From Anaeropeptidivorans aminofermentans (GTDB taxonomy: Bacteria; Bacillota; Clostridia; Lachnospirales; UBA5962): DNA of 64,000 nucleotides. A program made the translations under genes and the position numbers. Location: assembly GCF_940670685.1 (NCBI RefSeq), contig NZ_OW711693.1, forward strand, positions 2,480,001-2,544,000. The letters are read 5' to 3'. The first letter of the stretch is position 1. Each line of letters begins with the position of its first letter. The notes beneath the pieces are model-generated. The model did not search any database. It saw only the letters and a list, made by a program, of their open reading frames with translations, and was not told the DNA's origin. This document shows positions 44,399-53,641 of the stretch, piece by piece.

Positions 44399-46081
44399 TT
44401 ACTCAAGGGATATGATATAGTAATAAAGAGGCTGTCCGCCTTCCATAACGGCGACTTCACAGTCAGGGTACTTTTCTTCAACATAGGCTGAAAGATTGTA
44501 AGCGTCTTCCTCAGTTATACCTTCTCCGAAATAGATGCTCATAACCTCTCCTGCTTTTTTAGCGAACATATTGTCTATAAGCACCTTGGAGCCTTCTTCT
44601 ATGGTATTTGAAACATTCGTAATCTTACCGTCTACCATACAGAGAATATCCCCGTCTTCAATTTTCTTATCTTCAAAATTGGAAGCTCTTACGGCATAAG
44701 TAACCTGCCCTGTGACTATGCCTGAAACGGCTTCATTTAAATGCTCAATGTTTTCTTCAGGGTTTTTTTCAGGAGCATAAGAAATAAGAGCCGAAATTCC
44801 CTGAGGAACAGATTTCGTAGCTATTACATAAACATTCTTTTCGGAAAGCTCCGCTGCCTGTTCGGCAGCCAAGACAATATTTTTATTATTTGGAAGAATA
44901 AAAATGTTGTCTGCATTAAGGCCTTCTATGGCGGCAAGAATGTCCTCTGTGCTTGGATTCATGGTCTGTCCGCCCTCTATGATAACATCTGCGCCGATAC
45001 TCTTAAAAAGCTCTTTCAGGCCTTCTCCGGCAGAAACAGCGATAAAGCCTGTTTCCTTCTTTTCGGAAGGTTCTGTGAGAATGTTTTCAGCAGGCTTATG
45101 TTCATGTTCCTTAGTTTCTTGGAAATTTATTAAATTGGTGTGCTGGAGCCTCATGTTTTCAATCTTTAAATTGGAAAGGTTTCCTGTTTTAAGAGCCTTT
45201 TCAAGGGCAAGGCCCGGATGGTCTGTATGGACATGAATTTTTATAATATCCTCATCACCGACAACCACAATGGAATCCCCGATGGTTTCAAGGTATCTTT
45301 TAAAGCCTTCTTCCATTTCGTCGGTAACTTTATCTACGTTTACAAAAAATTCAGTGCAGTATCCATATTTTATGTCAACGTTTGCATTTGCGGCAGCGTG
45401 AATATCGGCAACGGAAACTCCGATGGATTTACTTGCCGTAGGTGCTGAAAGCTCTATATCGCCTTCCATATCCTTTATGCCAAAAGCGCCTTCAAGGATA
45501 TATAAAAGACCTCTTGCGCCGGAATCTACAACTCCTGCCTGCTTAAGCTCGGGAAGCATTTCTGTCGTTTCTGAAAGAATTTTATTGCCGTATTTTAAAG
45601 TGCCTTCCATAAGCTCTATAATGTCTTCCGTATCAAAGGAAGTATCGATAGAATACTCCGCTATACTTCTTGCTAAAGTTAATATGGTGCCCTCTTTCGG
45701 CTTCATAACTGCCTTATAGGCAGTTTCCTTGGCCTTTTCAAAAGCATAAGCCAAATCCTCGGCTGTTGCCACGTCTTTACCTTCAAGACCCTTTGCAAAG
45801 CCTCTGAAAAGCTGAGAAAGTATAACCCCTGAATTTCCTCTTGCACCTCTTAAAGAGCCGTTTGATGCTGCCTTTGCAACTTCATATATATTAGGCGTAT
45901 TCAGCTTTTCAACCTCTCTGCCTGCCGCAAGGCAGGTAAGAGACATATTGATTCCTGTATCTCCGTCAGGCACGGGAAAAACATTAAGGCTATCCACATA
46001 ATCCTTGTGCTTTTCAAGCTCGTTTGTTCCGGCTATTATGGCTCTGCGAAGAGTATGCCCGTCAATAGTTAAAATCTTCAA
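44399..46081 (-). CDS. fakA: DAK2-domain fatty acid kinase FakA-like protein
   Basis: 560 residues from TTG 46081, set by GAGGAGG upstream. N-terminal DAK2/DhaL-type ATP-binding domain (VFPVPDGDTGINMSLT; GARGNSGVILSQ), then a middle domain (about 210-330) and a C-terminal part (about 340-560). FakA phosphorylates fatty acids presented by FakB-type (DegV) proteins for phospholipid synthesis. It lies 18 bp after asp23, the classical asp23-fakA pair. Confidence 0.94.
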   Translation of the reverse strand: MKILTIDGHTLRRAIIAGTNELEKHKDYVDSLNVFPVPDGDTGINMSLTCLAAGREVEKLNTPNIYEVAKAASNGSLRGARGNSGVILSQLFRGFAKGLEGKDVATAEDLAYAFEKAKETAYKAVMKPKEGTILTLARSIAEYSIDTSFDTEDIIELMEGTLKYGNKILSETTEMLPELKQAGVVDSGARGLLYILEGAFGIKDMEGDIELSAPTASKSIGVSVADIHAAANANVDIKYGYCTEFFVNVDKVTDEMEEGFKRYLETIGDSIVVVGDEDIIKIHVHTDHPGLALEKALKTGNLSNLKIENMRLQHTNLINFQETKEHEHKPAENILTEPSEKKETGFIAVSAGEGLKELFKSIGADVIIEGGQTMNPSTEDILAAIEGLNADNIFILPNNKNIVLAAEQAAELSEKNVYVIATKSVPQGISALISYAPEKNPEENIEHLNEAVSGIVTGQVTYAVRASNFEDKKIEDGDILCMVDGKITNVSNTIEEGSKVLIDNMFAKKAGEVMSIYFGEGITEEDAYNLSAYVEEKYPDCEVAVMEGGQPLYYYIISLE

Positions 46082-46099
46082 AATCTAAATCCTCCTCAA

Positions 46100-46456
46100 T
46101 TAACCGTCAACTCTCACACCTTCAACGAAGATGTTTATTTGCTTAACCTTAAGGCCGACAAATTCTTCAACCTTATATTTTACGGTGCTTATCAAAGTAT
46201 CTGCAATAGCCGAAATATTCGTGCCGTATTCTACGATAATATGAAGCTCTATGCTTAAATCTTCTTCATCAAAATTAAGTCTTACACCTTTGGTAAGGCT
46301 TTCAAGCTTTAAAAGCTGAACGATTCCATCTTTTACATTTTTTGCTGCCATGCCCACGATTCCGTAGCATTCCATGGCGGCTAAGCCTGCAATACGAGCA
46401 ATAACTTCATTATCTATGGTAATATAACCAAAATCATTCTTTATTTTAGACGGCAT
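46100..46456 (-). CDS. Asp23/Gls24 family envelope protein
   Basis: 118 residues with the typical Asp23 pattern (ITIDNEVIARIAGLAAMECYG, GVRLNFDEEDLSIELHIIVE, GTNISAIADTLISTVKYKVE). Such proteins act at the envelope under alkaline or antibiotic stress; it is linked to fakA. AGGAGG upstream of ATG 46456. Confidence 0.95.
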   Translation of the reverse strand: MPSKIKNDFGYITIDNEVIARIAGLAAMECYGIVGMAAKNVKDGIVQLLKLESLTKGVRLNFDEEDLSIELHIIVEYGTNISAIADTLISTVKYKVEEFVGLKVKQINIFVEGVRVDG

Positions 46457-46764
46457 CTTATACCTCCTTAAATTAATTTAGGCTTGGATAAATAAAAGCT
46501 TATTTAACCAAACTATAAAGGGTCTTTATGTTTCTTAATTTATACTTAGTGAACCTGAAAACACTTACAGTAAAGCTGTAAAAGTATTTTTAGGTGAACG
46601 CTCCCTTATAGGCAAAAAAGATCTTTTTATCTTTGCTGACTATATCTTTTCATTTTGTTTTAAGAAAAATTCTTAAAAATTAATATCATAATGCTTCACA
46701 TTACATTATACCTATAATTTTATATTATACAAGATTTCACCGCAATAATAAAGCAATATTTTAG
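46457..46764. other. Spacer between divergent asp23 and rpmB
   Basis: A+T-rich with a hairpin-like segment (46600-46655: GATCTTTTTATCTTTGCTG) resembling the insert at 25470. No gene. The asp23 promoter should lie here but cannot be fixed. Confidence 0.4.
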
Positions 46765-46793
46765 TTGCAATAATCGCCCTAATCTGCTACAAT
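46765..46793 (+). promoter_or_regulatory. Sigma-A-type promoter of rpmB
   Basis: TTGCAA (46765-46770), 17-bp spacer and TACAAT (46788-46793). The start would be near 46800, 80 bases before the rpmB start codon. Confidence 0.65.
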
Positions 46794-46880
46794 ATCTTTT
46801 GTTGGTCACATATATATGTATACAACGGTTAATTATACTGCCCTTGTATATAAATTGAGTTCTAAAAGGAGGTGCTTTTA

Positions 46881-47081
46881 ATGGCTAAATGTGAAATATG
46901 TGAAAAAAGCAGGATTACTGGAAGAAGAATAAGCATTACCCGTAGTCAGGTATCAAGACGCGCCAAAAGAGATTGGAAGCCTAATATAAAGAAAATCAGG
47001 ATCAATGACAATGGCACTGTGAAGACTATTAATATCTGCACTAGCTGTCTTCGTTCCGGAAAAGTTACAAGAGCCGTATAA
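46881..47081 (+). CDS. rpmB: 50S ribosomal protein L28
   Basis: 66 residues from ATG 46881, with AAAGGAGGTG upstream (an earlier in-frame start at 46872 overlaps it). L28 pattern with two CxxC pairs (CEIC near the start and CTSC near the end), i.e. the zinc-binding form, and SRRAKRDWKPN. Part of the large ribosomal subunit. Own promoter and terminator. Confidence 0.97.
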   Translation: MAKCEICEKSRITGRRISITRSQVSRRAKRDWKPNIKKIRINDNGTVKTINICTSCLRSGKVTRAV

Positions 47082-47132
47082 TTTGATTGAATTTCCTTTG
47101 AGAAGTTTTAAATTAAATATTCTGCGTGCTTA

Positions 47133-47165
47133 AAAGGCACAGATTCCACTGGAATCTGTGCCTTT
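47133..47165. terminator. Terminator between rpmB and yyaC
   Basis: AAAGGCACAGATTCC and GGAATCTGTGCCTTT pair perfectly around ACT. The A and T flanks allow work in both directions for the convergent genes. Confidence 0.9.
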
Positions 47166-47334
47166 ATTTAATGTAAAAAGATTACTTTACTTAGACAACA
47201 GGGCAGCTTCATTTTAAAGATGCCCTGTGAACTTAGAGAGTACCGGTATAGATTTGCAAAACATATTTATATTTTGTTTTTTATCTATAATATTATTTAC
47301 AGAAGAAACAAAAAATGCCCTAAGGTATTTTATT

Positions 47335-47964
47335 TTATATATTGATTTCACCTAAGTCCTCTGTACAGAAAAATTCGTGTATCCCTTCCGAAATTATATC
47401 CGCAAGCTTCATAACCAAATTAAGCCTTGTATTTGTCAAAATGTGAATATCCAGTTTTCCCATAATATTTACTATTCCCGTAATATGAATATCACCTATG
47501 CTTGGCAGGCTGTGGTTCATGGCTGAACCCGGCTTAAGGGAGCCGCCTCCCACTGTTATATATCCCACATGACCTACCCTTCCAAGGCAGGCATCTACTG
47601 CTATTACAAGCGGTTTCTTATATATCGTATATATCTCATCAATGGCTTCGGAAAGATTTTTCGCGTGAACAGGCTTATCAAGGGTTCCGTAAAGACAGAT
47701 ACTTTCCTTTATTTTGTCAAAACCTTCAAGCTTATATCCGCATAAGGGACCTAAACAATCTCCCGTGGCTCTGTCAGAGCCTATACAGAGGATTATTATT
47801 TCATCATAGTCCATTTTAGCCTTTTCCGACAAAACAGAATATAATGCAGATTTAAACAATTCCTTGGCGTCATCTCTTCCGCTGTCAATATAATAAACTA
47901 TTTCGCTGTTTTTGATCGCTACGTCCAAATATTTCCCTCCTTGTCTAATAGTATTAATTCCCAA
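47335..47964 (-). CDS. yyaC: Spore protease YyaC-like protein
   Basis: 209 residues, matching the YyaC/DUF1256 family (CIGSDRATGDCLGPLCGYKL, VIAVDACLGRVGHVGYITV, PGSAMNHSLPSIGDIHITG). YyaC proteins are related to the GPR germination protease fold and occur only in spore formers. It may process spore proteins at germination. Own leader, monocistronic. Family is sure; substrate is not known. Confidence 0.93.
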   Translation of the reverse strand: MGINTIRQGGKYLDVAIKNSEIVYYIDSGRDDAKELFKSALYSVLSEKAKMDYDEIIILCIGSDRATGDCLGPLCGYKLEGFDKIKESICLYGTLDKPVHAKNLSEAIDEIYTIYKKPLVIAVDACLGRVGHVGYITVGGGSLKPGSAMNHSLPSIGDIHITGIVNIMGKLDIHILTNTRLNLVMKLADIISEGIHEFFCTEDLGEINI

Positions 47965-48267
47965 TTGTCTATAAATAATTAATGGTAATTTATACTAAGA
48001 GAGTTTAAAAATTTGTTTTAATTTATCTGTCATAAGGCAAAAATTTTAATATCTTTTGTAAATAAAATTTCATTACAGGCGACAGTTATTTCCATTTTTT
48101 GTAAATTTAATGTGATAATCTAGTATATGGAAAATAATCCCAGTTTTTGTGCCATAATAAATTAAAATTAACTACCGGTCAAATTGCTTTCTTGTGTCAA
48201 TATTCTCTCAGGTATGAAATAGCTTTTTGTTTGAAAGCAGTTTGACAATACAAAAGGAGGATGTTTT
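47965..48267. other. Spacer between divergent yyaC and LysM genes
   Basis: 303 bp of A+T-rich sequence with no gene; it must carry both promoters. No clear dyad. Confidence 0.4.
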
Positions 48268-49512
48268 ATGTCGAATTTTGAAATACCGTCGAATATCAAG
48301 CAAATCGGTAGCATATCCGACGGCATGCGCATTTATATGGAGGATTATGTTTGCACCTACATACAGGCCCTTTCCAACTCTTATGAAAACAATGAGGTGC
48401 TTGCTGTGCTTATAGGACGGCATTTAACCATAGACTCCGCCCCTGTTCTTTTTATCAACGGCTGTATTGAAGGAAAATATTGCATTGAAGACGGCGGAAT
48501 CCTTACTTTCAGTGAAAAAAGCTATGATTATATTTTAGGTCAGAAGGATAAATATTTTCCAAAAACCGATATTGTGGGCTGGGTCCAGTCGCAGCCGAGT
48601 TATGGCACATACTTGAACTCCCTCTATAAAAAGTATCATATGAATAATTTCAAAAAGGAATATCAGGTGCTTTTTGTAACCGACCCTATCCAGAAGCTGA
48701 ATTGCTTTTATGCTTACAATGAGGACATGACTCAGCTGGAAGAGATTAATGGTTATTTTATATATTATGATAAAAATAGAAATATGCACGAGTATATGAT
48801 AGATAATAAAGACGAAAATTTAAAATTAAAGGATAAACTGGCAATTTACGCCGAAGAAGAGGACATTAAGAATTCGGCTCATATAACAGAAAGGGAAGAA
48901 AAGCGAAGGAAGACCCCTTCAGAAGCCCAAATCAGAACCCGCCAAGCTGTAAGAAAGAGAAAAACAAGATATGACCAGAAAAGAACAGTCAATATGCTTG
49001 CGGCATTAAGTGCCATAATGTTTTTAATTTCCGGCGTAATGGGAGCGGGCCTTATTAAAAGCGAAGAAAGAATCGCAGTTCTTGAGCAGAACCTTTCAGC
49101 TTTAAATACGGCCTATAGAAATATATCTGCTTCCATGGAAGAAACCCAGGCGGCTTTCCTTGGGCAAAGTGAACAAAAAGATAATTCGGAAGAAAATCCT
49201 GTTCCCCCTTCGGAAACTACTCCTCAGGAGCAAAACACCGAAGCAGCCGTAACAGAACCCCCTGCCGAAGCTCCCCCTTCGGAGGCCCCTGTAGAAACAC
49301 CGGCGGAGACACCTTCCCCTTCCCCAGTCCCTCAGACGGAATCAAGCGCAATACCTGAATCCTATATCGTTCAACAAGGAGATAATCTCCTTTATATAAG
49401 CAGAAAGTTTTACGGCTCTGAAAATATGGTTGAAAAAATAATGGAAGCAAATAACATGGACAACCCTGACACTATATATTTCGGGAAAAAATTAATTCTT
49501 CCGAGGCCTTAA
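48268..49512 (+). CDS. Membrane-anchored LysM protein
   Basis: 414 residues; AAAGGAGGATG upstream of ATG 48268. A cytoplasmic N-terminal domain (about 1-205) of unknown type, basic stretch, one membrane segment (about 241-263; NMLAALSAIMFLISGVMGAG), a coiled-coil (about 265-295), a Pro/Glu/Thr-rich linker (about 300-363) and a C-terminal LysM domain (about 366-412; YIVQQGDNLLYISRKFYG). LysM binds cell wall or spore peptidoglycan. The type-II topology places LysM outside. Perhaps a division or sporulation wall protein (inference from neighbours). Confidence 0.85.
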   Translation: MSNFEIPSNIKQIGSISDGMRIYMEDYVCTYIQALSNSYENNEVLAVLIGRHLTIDSAPVLFINGCIEGKYCIEDGGILTFSEKSYDYILGQKDKYFPKTDIVGWVQSQPSYGTYLNSLYKKYHMNNFKKEYQVLFVTDPIQKLNCFYAYNEDMTQLEEINGYFIYYDKNRNMHEYMIDNKDENLKLKDKLAIYAEEEDIKNSAHITEREEKRRKTPSEAQIRTRQAVRKRKTRYDQKRTVNMLAALSAIMFLISGVMGAGLIKSEERIAVLEQNLSALNTAYRNISASMEETQAAFLGQSEQKDNSEENPVPPSETTPQEQNTEAAVTEPPAEAPPSEAPVETPAETPSPSPVPQTESSAIPESYIVQQGDNLLYISRKFYGSENMVEKIMEANNMDNPDTIYFGKKLILPRP

Positions 49513-49725
49513 GCAGCATCTTGATTAATTTTATAGCTATTATACTTGATTAAATATGAAATAGTATCACTGTCATTTTGCTTTAAAATAATCATTTATA
49601 AATTAGGATTTGCTCGACTTTAAACCAATATGGCAATATTTGCTGGCTGGCTGAATCTTGATTTACTGTATTGACAGCTGGACCATACATTATTTGTTTT
49701 ATAATACTTTTTATGGAGATAGGAT

Positions 49726-50379
49726 ATGGATAGTGAGAAAAAAGCAATATCTGAAATAGCAGCTGCAATAGCCCATGAGGTAAAAAATCCCATAGCACTT
49801 GTAAGCGCAAATATTGATCTCATGGAGCTTAAAGATAAGAATAAAGTATATGAAAACAATTATATAATGATGAGAAGAGAGCTTTCAAAAATAAACGAAC
49901 TTATGATGGATTTTATTAATCTTACGGAGCCTTTTGCAGAAGAAGGAGAAACCGTTTATTTATACCCTATACTTGCGGAGTTTTCCGAAATATATGCTGC
50001 CGCTTCAAACGAAAGAATCAAAATAAACTTATTAATAAAAAATAAAGCAGTAAAAGTAAACGGAAAGGAAAAATCCTTAAGAATCCTTTTTTCAAACATA
50101 ATTAAAAATGCTGTGGAAGCCATCGAAGGTACCGGCTTTGTAAACATAGAGCTAAAGGAAGATCGGAATTTTATCGTCCTTGAATTTAAGGACAGCGGAA
50201 AGGGGATATGCGAAAAAGTCAAATCGAAAATAGGAGAAAAGCATTTTACGACGAAAAAATACGGAAGCGGCCTCGGCATATTAATCTGCCGAAAAATAGC
50301 CGAGGAGCACAGAGGCGATTTTACCCTCTGTAATTGGGAAGGAGGTTGTTCTGCTGTAGTAAGGCTTCCTAAGCCATGA
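49726..50379 (+). CDS. Orphan soluble histidine kinase, sporulation-kinase-like
   Basis: 217 residues consisting only of a HisKA-type dimerisation domain (AIAHEVKNPIALVSANIDLM, phosphorylated His near residue 16) and a HATPase_c domain (NIIKNAVEAIEG, KDSGKGICEKVKSK, GSGLGILICRKI). No sensor, membrane segment or response regulator nearby. The H-box resembles sporulation kinases that phosphorylate Spo0F or Spo0A, so it could feed Spo0A directly (inference). GGAG precedes ATG 49726. A good terminator follows. Confidence 0.88.
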   Translation: MDSEKKAISEIAAAIAHEVKNPIALVSANIDLMELKDKNKVYENNYIMMRRELSKINELMMDFINLTEPFAEEGETVYLYPILAEFSEIYAAASNERIKINLLIKNKAVKVNGKEKSLRILFSNIIKNAVEAIEGTGFVNIELKEDRNFIVLEFKDSGKGICEKVKSKIGEKHFTTKKYGSGLGILICRKIAEEHRGDFTLCNWEGGCSAVVRLPKP

Positions 50380-50439
50380 AAGTTAAACTTATACATACGT
50401 ATATAGTCTAAAAAACTCCGGCATGGGTAGCAGTAGCAT

Positions 50440-50480
50440 AACAGTGATATCGCCTTTTATAGACGATATCACTGTTTTTT
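50440..50480 (+). terminator. Terminator of the orphan kinase
   Basis: AACAGTGATATCG (50440-50452) and CGATATCACTGTT (50464-50476) pair perfectly, followed by TTTT. Confidence 0.9.
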
Positions 50481-50656
50481 ATGAGAAAAAATAGAAGAGT
50501 AATCATACTTTAGAGAATTCGCCTGTCGGAAAATATCTAAACTCACTCCCTCTTTAACAATGTGGCTATAAAAATTATCCACAATAGACGTGGACACATA
50601 ATAAAAAGCTATGATAAAATTAAAAATACATATAATGTGCAAAGGGAGATGCAGGG

Positions 50657-51196
50657 ATGAATAAAGAGGAAATTGCCAAAAGTATATATGATGTTTCCCA
50701 CATAACCGGGGAATTTAAACTGCGCTCTGGTCAAGTTTCTATGGAGTATTTTGATAAATATTTATTCGAGGCTAAACCTGAATTGCTTATGGCAATTGCT
50801 AAAATAATGCAGCCGCTGATTCCGGCAGAAACAGAGATTATTGCAGGCCTTGAGATGGGCGGTATCCCTGTTGTCACTGCTCTTTCTATTGTAAGCGGAT
50901 TACCATCTGCTTTTGTTCGGAAAAAACCTAAGATGTATGGGACATGTAAACTTGCAGAAGGCACAAATATTAGTCATAAAAATGTATGCATAATTGAAGA
51001 TGTTGTCACAACAGGCGGACAGATTGTAGACAGCGTTAATGAATTAAGAAAACAAGGGGCAATAATCAACACTGTTTTATGTGTTATTTTAAGAGACGAA
51101 AAAGCAATCGAAACCCTTGCATATGAAGGTTTGAATATTATTCCAGCATTTACAATGGACTATATCAAGGAAAAAATAGCTTCTGATAATAAATAA
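50657..51196 (+). CDS. pyrE: Orotate phosphoribosyltransferase
   Basis: 179 residues. PRPP-binding motif VCIIEDVVTTGGQI and the FVRKKPKMYGTCKLAEG loop are present. Converts orotate and PRPP to OMP. It is a single gene here, away from other pyr genes. GGGAGATGCAGGG upstream of ATG 50657 serves as ribosome binding site. Some other phosphoribosyltransferase with orotate-like specificity cannot be excluded. Confidence 0.9.
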   Translation: MNKEEIAKSIYDVSHITGEFKLRSGQVSMEYFDKYLFEAKPELLMAIAKIMQPLIPAETEIIAGLEMGGIPVVTALSIVSGLPSAFVRKKPKMYGTCKLAEGTNISHKNVCIIEDVVTTGGQIVDSVNELRKQGAIINTVLCVILRDEKAIETLAYEGLNIIPAFTMDYIKEKIASDNK

Positions 51197-51201
51197 TACA
51201 T

Positions 51202-51234
51202 AAATCGGTGAGGATAAAATTCCTCACCGATTTT
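51202..51234. terminator. Terminator between pyrE and tnaA
   Basis: AAATCGGTGAGGA and TCCTCACCGATTT pair perfectly around TAAAAT; T-rich on both sides, suited to both convergent genes. Confidence 0.88.
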
Positions 51235-51280
51235 AAATGTTTTTTTATTTTACCCTTCTATGTGCCGGGGCTTTTTATAC

Positions 51281-52669
51281 TTATTCTATAGGCTCTAAAT
51301 GGGCTTGGAAATGCCTTAAAATAGGCGGCTCCCATGTAATGCGGTAACCCTTTTTAATCTCACTTGCTCTTTCCTTTATGGCAATAAGGGCGTCTGCCAT
51401 TACGTCAAAATGGGCCTGTGTATAGACTCTTCTTGGAATTGCAAGGCGGCTGAATTCAAACTGGGATTTTAACTGCTCTCCCGTATCGGGGTCGTTTCCA
51501 AGCATATAAGAACCAATATCACAGGTACGAATGCCGGCTTCTTTATAAAGCTCTATGCAAAGGGTCTGGGCAGGATATTCATAATAAGGTATCTGGGGAA
51601 ACATAGCGGCTGCATCGATAAATAAGCCGTGGCCTCCTACCGGTGACTGATAAACGATACCGGCCTCGTCAAGCTTTGCCGCAAGGTATTCCATCTGGCC
51701 TATTCTATATTCAAGATAGCTGTCTTCGATGCTTTCATAAAGACCTATGGCAAGGGCTTCCAAATCTCTGCCTGATAATCCGCCGTATGTATAAAAGCCT
51801 TCATAGCTTATGCAGTTTGCTTTTATATCTAAAATTACAGGGGCTTTGCCGTCCTTGATGCCAATAAGGCCGCCCATATTCACGATGCCGTCTTTTTTGG
51901 CAGACATTGTAAACATATCAGCATAACTGAACATTTCTTTTATAATGTCTTTTATTGGGGTGTTTTCGTAGCCCTTTTCATCTCTTTTTATAAAATACGC
52001 ATTTTCAGCATATCTTGCAGCATCTATATCGAGAGGGATATTGTACTTTTTGCATATTGCCGATACCTCTCTCATGTTCTGCATGGAAACAGGCTGGCCT
52101 CCCGCAGAATTGTTGGTAATAGTCATTATTACAAGGCCTACATTTTCGGGGCCTTTTTCAAGAATGATTTCTTCCAGCTTCTTTACGTCCATATTGCCTT
52201 TAAAGGGCGCTCTTTTTGCCGGGTCTTTGGCTTCTTCAACAACACAGTCTATAGCTCTTGCTCCTGCAAGCTCCACATGGGCCCTTGTTGTATCAAAGAA
52301 CATATTGGATATGGAAAACTTTCCTTTTCCAAGGAAGAAAGGAAGAAGAACCTTTTCCGCAGCTCTTCCCTGATGAACAGGCTGAATATAATCATAGCCG
52401 AAAATATCTCTTCCGGCCTCTATAAGCCTATAATAGCTTTTTCCTCCGGCATAGGCTTCGTCTCCGGTCATTACGCCGGACCATTGCTTATCGCTCATGG
52501 CGTTTGTTCCGGAATCTGTCAAAAGGTCGATATAAACGTCCTCTGCCGATAAAGCAAACAGATTATAGTTTGCTTCCTTGATTTTTCTTTCTCTTTCCTC
52601 CCGGGATAATACCTTTATCGGCTCTACCATCTTAATGCGGAAGGGTTCAGGTACATACTTAATTGCCAT
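51281..52669 (-). CDS. tnaA: Tryptophanase
   Basis: 462 residues from ATG 52669 (spacing from AAAGG fits; an earlier ATG at 52678 overlaps it). PLP-dependent beta-eliminating lyase: [33 protein letters not shown], the PLP lysine in [15 protein letters not shown], and [13 protein letters not shown]. The stretches [11 protein letters not shown] and [20 protein letters not shown] resemble tryptophanase more than tyrosine phenol-lyase. It splits tryptophan to indole, pyruvate and ammonia, fitting an amino-acid fermenter. Single gene; no TnaC-like leader or T-box found upstream. Tyrosine phenol-lyase remains the main alternative. Confidence 0.88.
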   Translation of the reverse strand: MAIKYVPEPFRIKMVEPIKVLSREERERKIKEANYNLFALSAEDVYIDLLTDSGTNAMSDKQWSGVMTGDEAYAGGKSYYRLIEAGRDIFGYDYIQPVHQGRAAEKVLLPFFLGKGKFSISNMFFDTTRAHVELAGARAIDCVVEEAKDPAKRAPFKGNMDVKKLEEIILEKGPENVGLVIMTITNNSAGGQPVSMQNMREVSAICKKYNIPLDIDAARYAENAYFIKRDEKGYENTPIKDIIKEMFSYADMFTMSAKKDGIVNMGGLIGIKDGKAPVILDIKANCISYEGFYTYGGLSGRDLEALAIGLYESIEDSYLEYRIGQMEYLAAKLDEAGIVYQSPVGGHGLFIDAAAMFPQIPYYEYPAQTLCIELYKEAGIRTCDIGSYMLGNDPDTGEQLKSQFEFSRLAIPRRVYTQAHFDVMADALIAIKERASEIKKGYRITWEPPILRHFQAHLEPIE

Positions 52670-52819
52670 ATGATTCATCCTTTCAAATATATTTGAATAC
52701 CCCGGTCACCTTCAATGGCTGGCGGACAGTATTTCCTTCTTCGTAAAATTCTCTTAGAGAAGTATTCTGGAATTATACTGCTTGCATAACAAATGTATTT
52801 AAATAAGCAAAGTTTGTAC

Positions 52820-52949
52820 TATAGTAAAACAATTAGATTACAGTAACAAAAGCCGTATATTTTGAATGGCTTAACAGAAGGGGTTCTACTCTATTAAGCC
52901 GTTTATGAAAAATAGGCTTTTGTTACTACTTTAAAGTTGTTTTACTATA
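52820..52949. repeat. Dispersed palindromic repeat, class A, clean copy
   Basis: 130 bp. Ends TATAGTAAAACAA / TTGTTTTACTATA, then CAGTAACAAAAGCC / GGCTTTTGTTACT and GGCTTAA / TTAAGCC. Folds into one long imperfect hairpin. It ends within a few bases of the spoIIID remnant. Confidence 0.8.
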
Positions 52950-52954
52950 AAATG

Positions 52955-53192
52955 AGAGCCTGATATTCAATTATAAAAGTATCATCCTTGGATTGAATTT
53001 CCGTTCCTTTAAGGAACATCTGTACATAAAGATGTTACAGAGCGTCTTCAGAAGATAAATCCAAATCTCGCAGGTGAAGCCCGCAGAGTTTTAGAGGTAA
53101 ATAAATCGGAGAGGCACATAAGGGGAGGCCTCGCCACTAAAGAAAAATATCTAAACATTTCACAAAACATTCCGACTAAAAAATTTAAATAG
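52955..53192 (+). pseudogene. spoIIID: Degraded spoIIID (sporulation transcription factor)
   Basis: From 53013 to TAG 53192 the frame encodes the C-terminal two thirds of SpoIIID: TSVHKDVTERLQKINPNLAG, then EARRVLEVNKSERH and IRGGLATKEKYLN, matching the known recognition helix and conserved tail. Upstream, where MHDYI... and the start of the helix-turn-helix should be, the frame has a stop (TAA 53010) and only scattered, frameshifted resemblance (ATTGAATTTCCG, 52991-53002). No start codon or ribosome binding site remains. A class A repeat ends at 52949, directly before it. SpoIIID is a small mother-cell DNA-binding protein of sporulation; an intact copy may exist elsewhere. Confidence 0.85.
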
Positions 53193-53641
53193 ACCGAAGA
53201 TTTTATAGTTATATTTAAGCGCAGTATGAAGCTTGGCTTTATATTGCGCTTAGTTATGTGTTTTAAGATATTTCATTTCTCATTATATATTACATAAGGG
53301 CCAAAGTAAATAAATTACACTGCTTTTAAAATACCCTTTTATATAGAATCTTTTTTAAATCTAATTCCTTCCTAAATATTTTTAATTCACAGAGGCTTCT
53401 TCTATCCTGTTTTTCAATATTAATTATTCATAGAATCCCTGCTGTTTTGGTGGATATTTGCACTTAGATATGTTACAATTTTTAAACGGTATACAAAATT
53501 TACCGTAAAAAAATTAAGCTAAGGTATTTACCAGATATCCTTTGGTTTAATTTATTGACATGCCAACTTACACTGAATATGATAAGAGAAACATCAGGCT
53601 ACTGTAATTAGCCTCCAAGTGCTTTTAAAGGATTTGATAAT
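53193..53641. other. 449-bp spacer before ruvA
   Basis: A hairpin TTTAAGCGCAGTAT / ATATTGCGCTTA (53212-53252) probably ended the spoIIID transcript. The rest is A+T-rich with no gene and should carry the ruvA promoter. Confidence 0.5.

Noticed and set aside
49671-49705. Promoter TTGACA...TATAAT before the orphan kinase
   Set aside because: The spacer is 23 bp, too long for a sigma-A promoter and without a MerR gene nearby.
52680-52800. T-box or TnaC-type leader before tryptophanase
   Set aside because: No AGGGTGGNACCGCG T-box core, no specifier stem and no Trp-containing leader peptide could be found.
53040-53130. Segment resembling a glycine-riboswitch 3' half (CTCGCAGGTGAAG...)
   Set aside because: The same bases encode the conserved C-terminus of SpoIIID in one frame, which explains them better.
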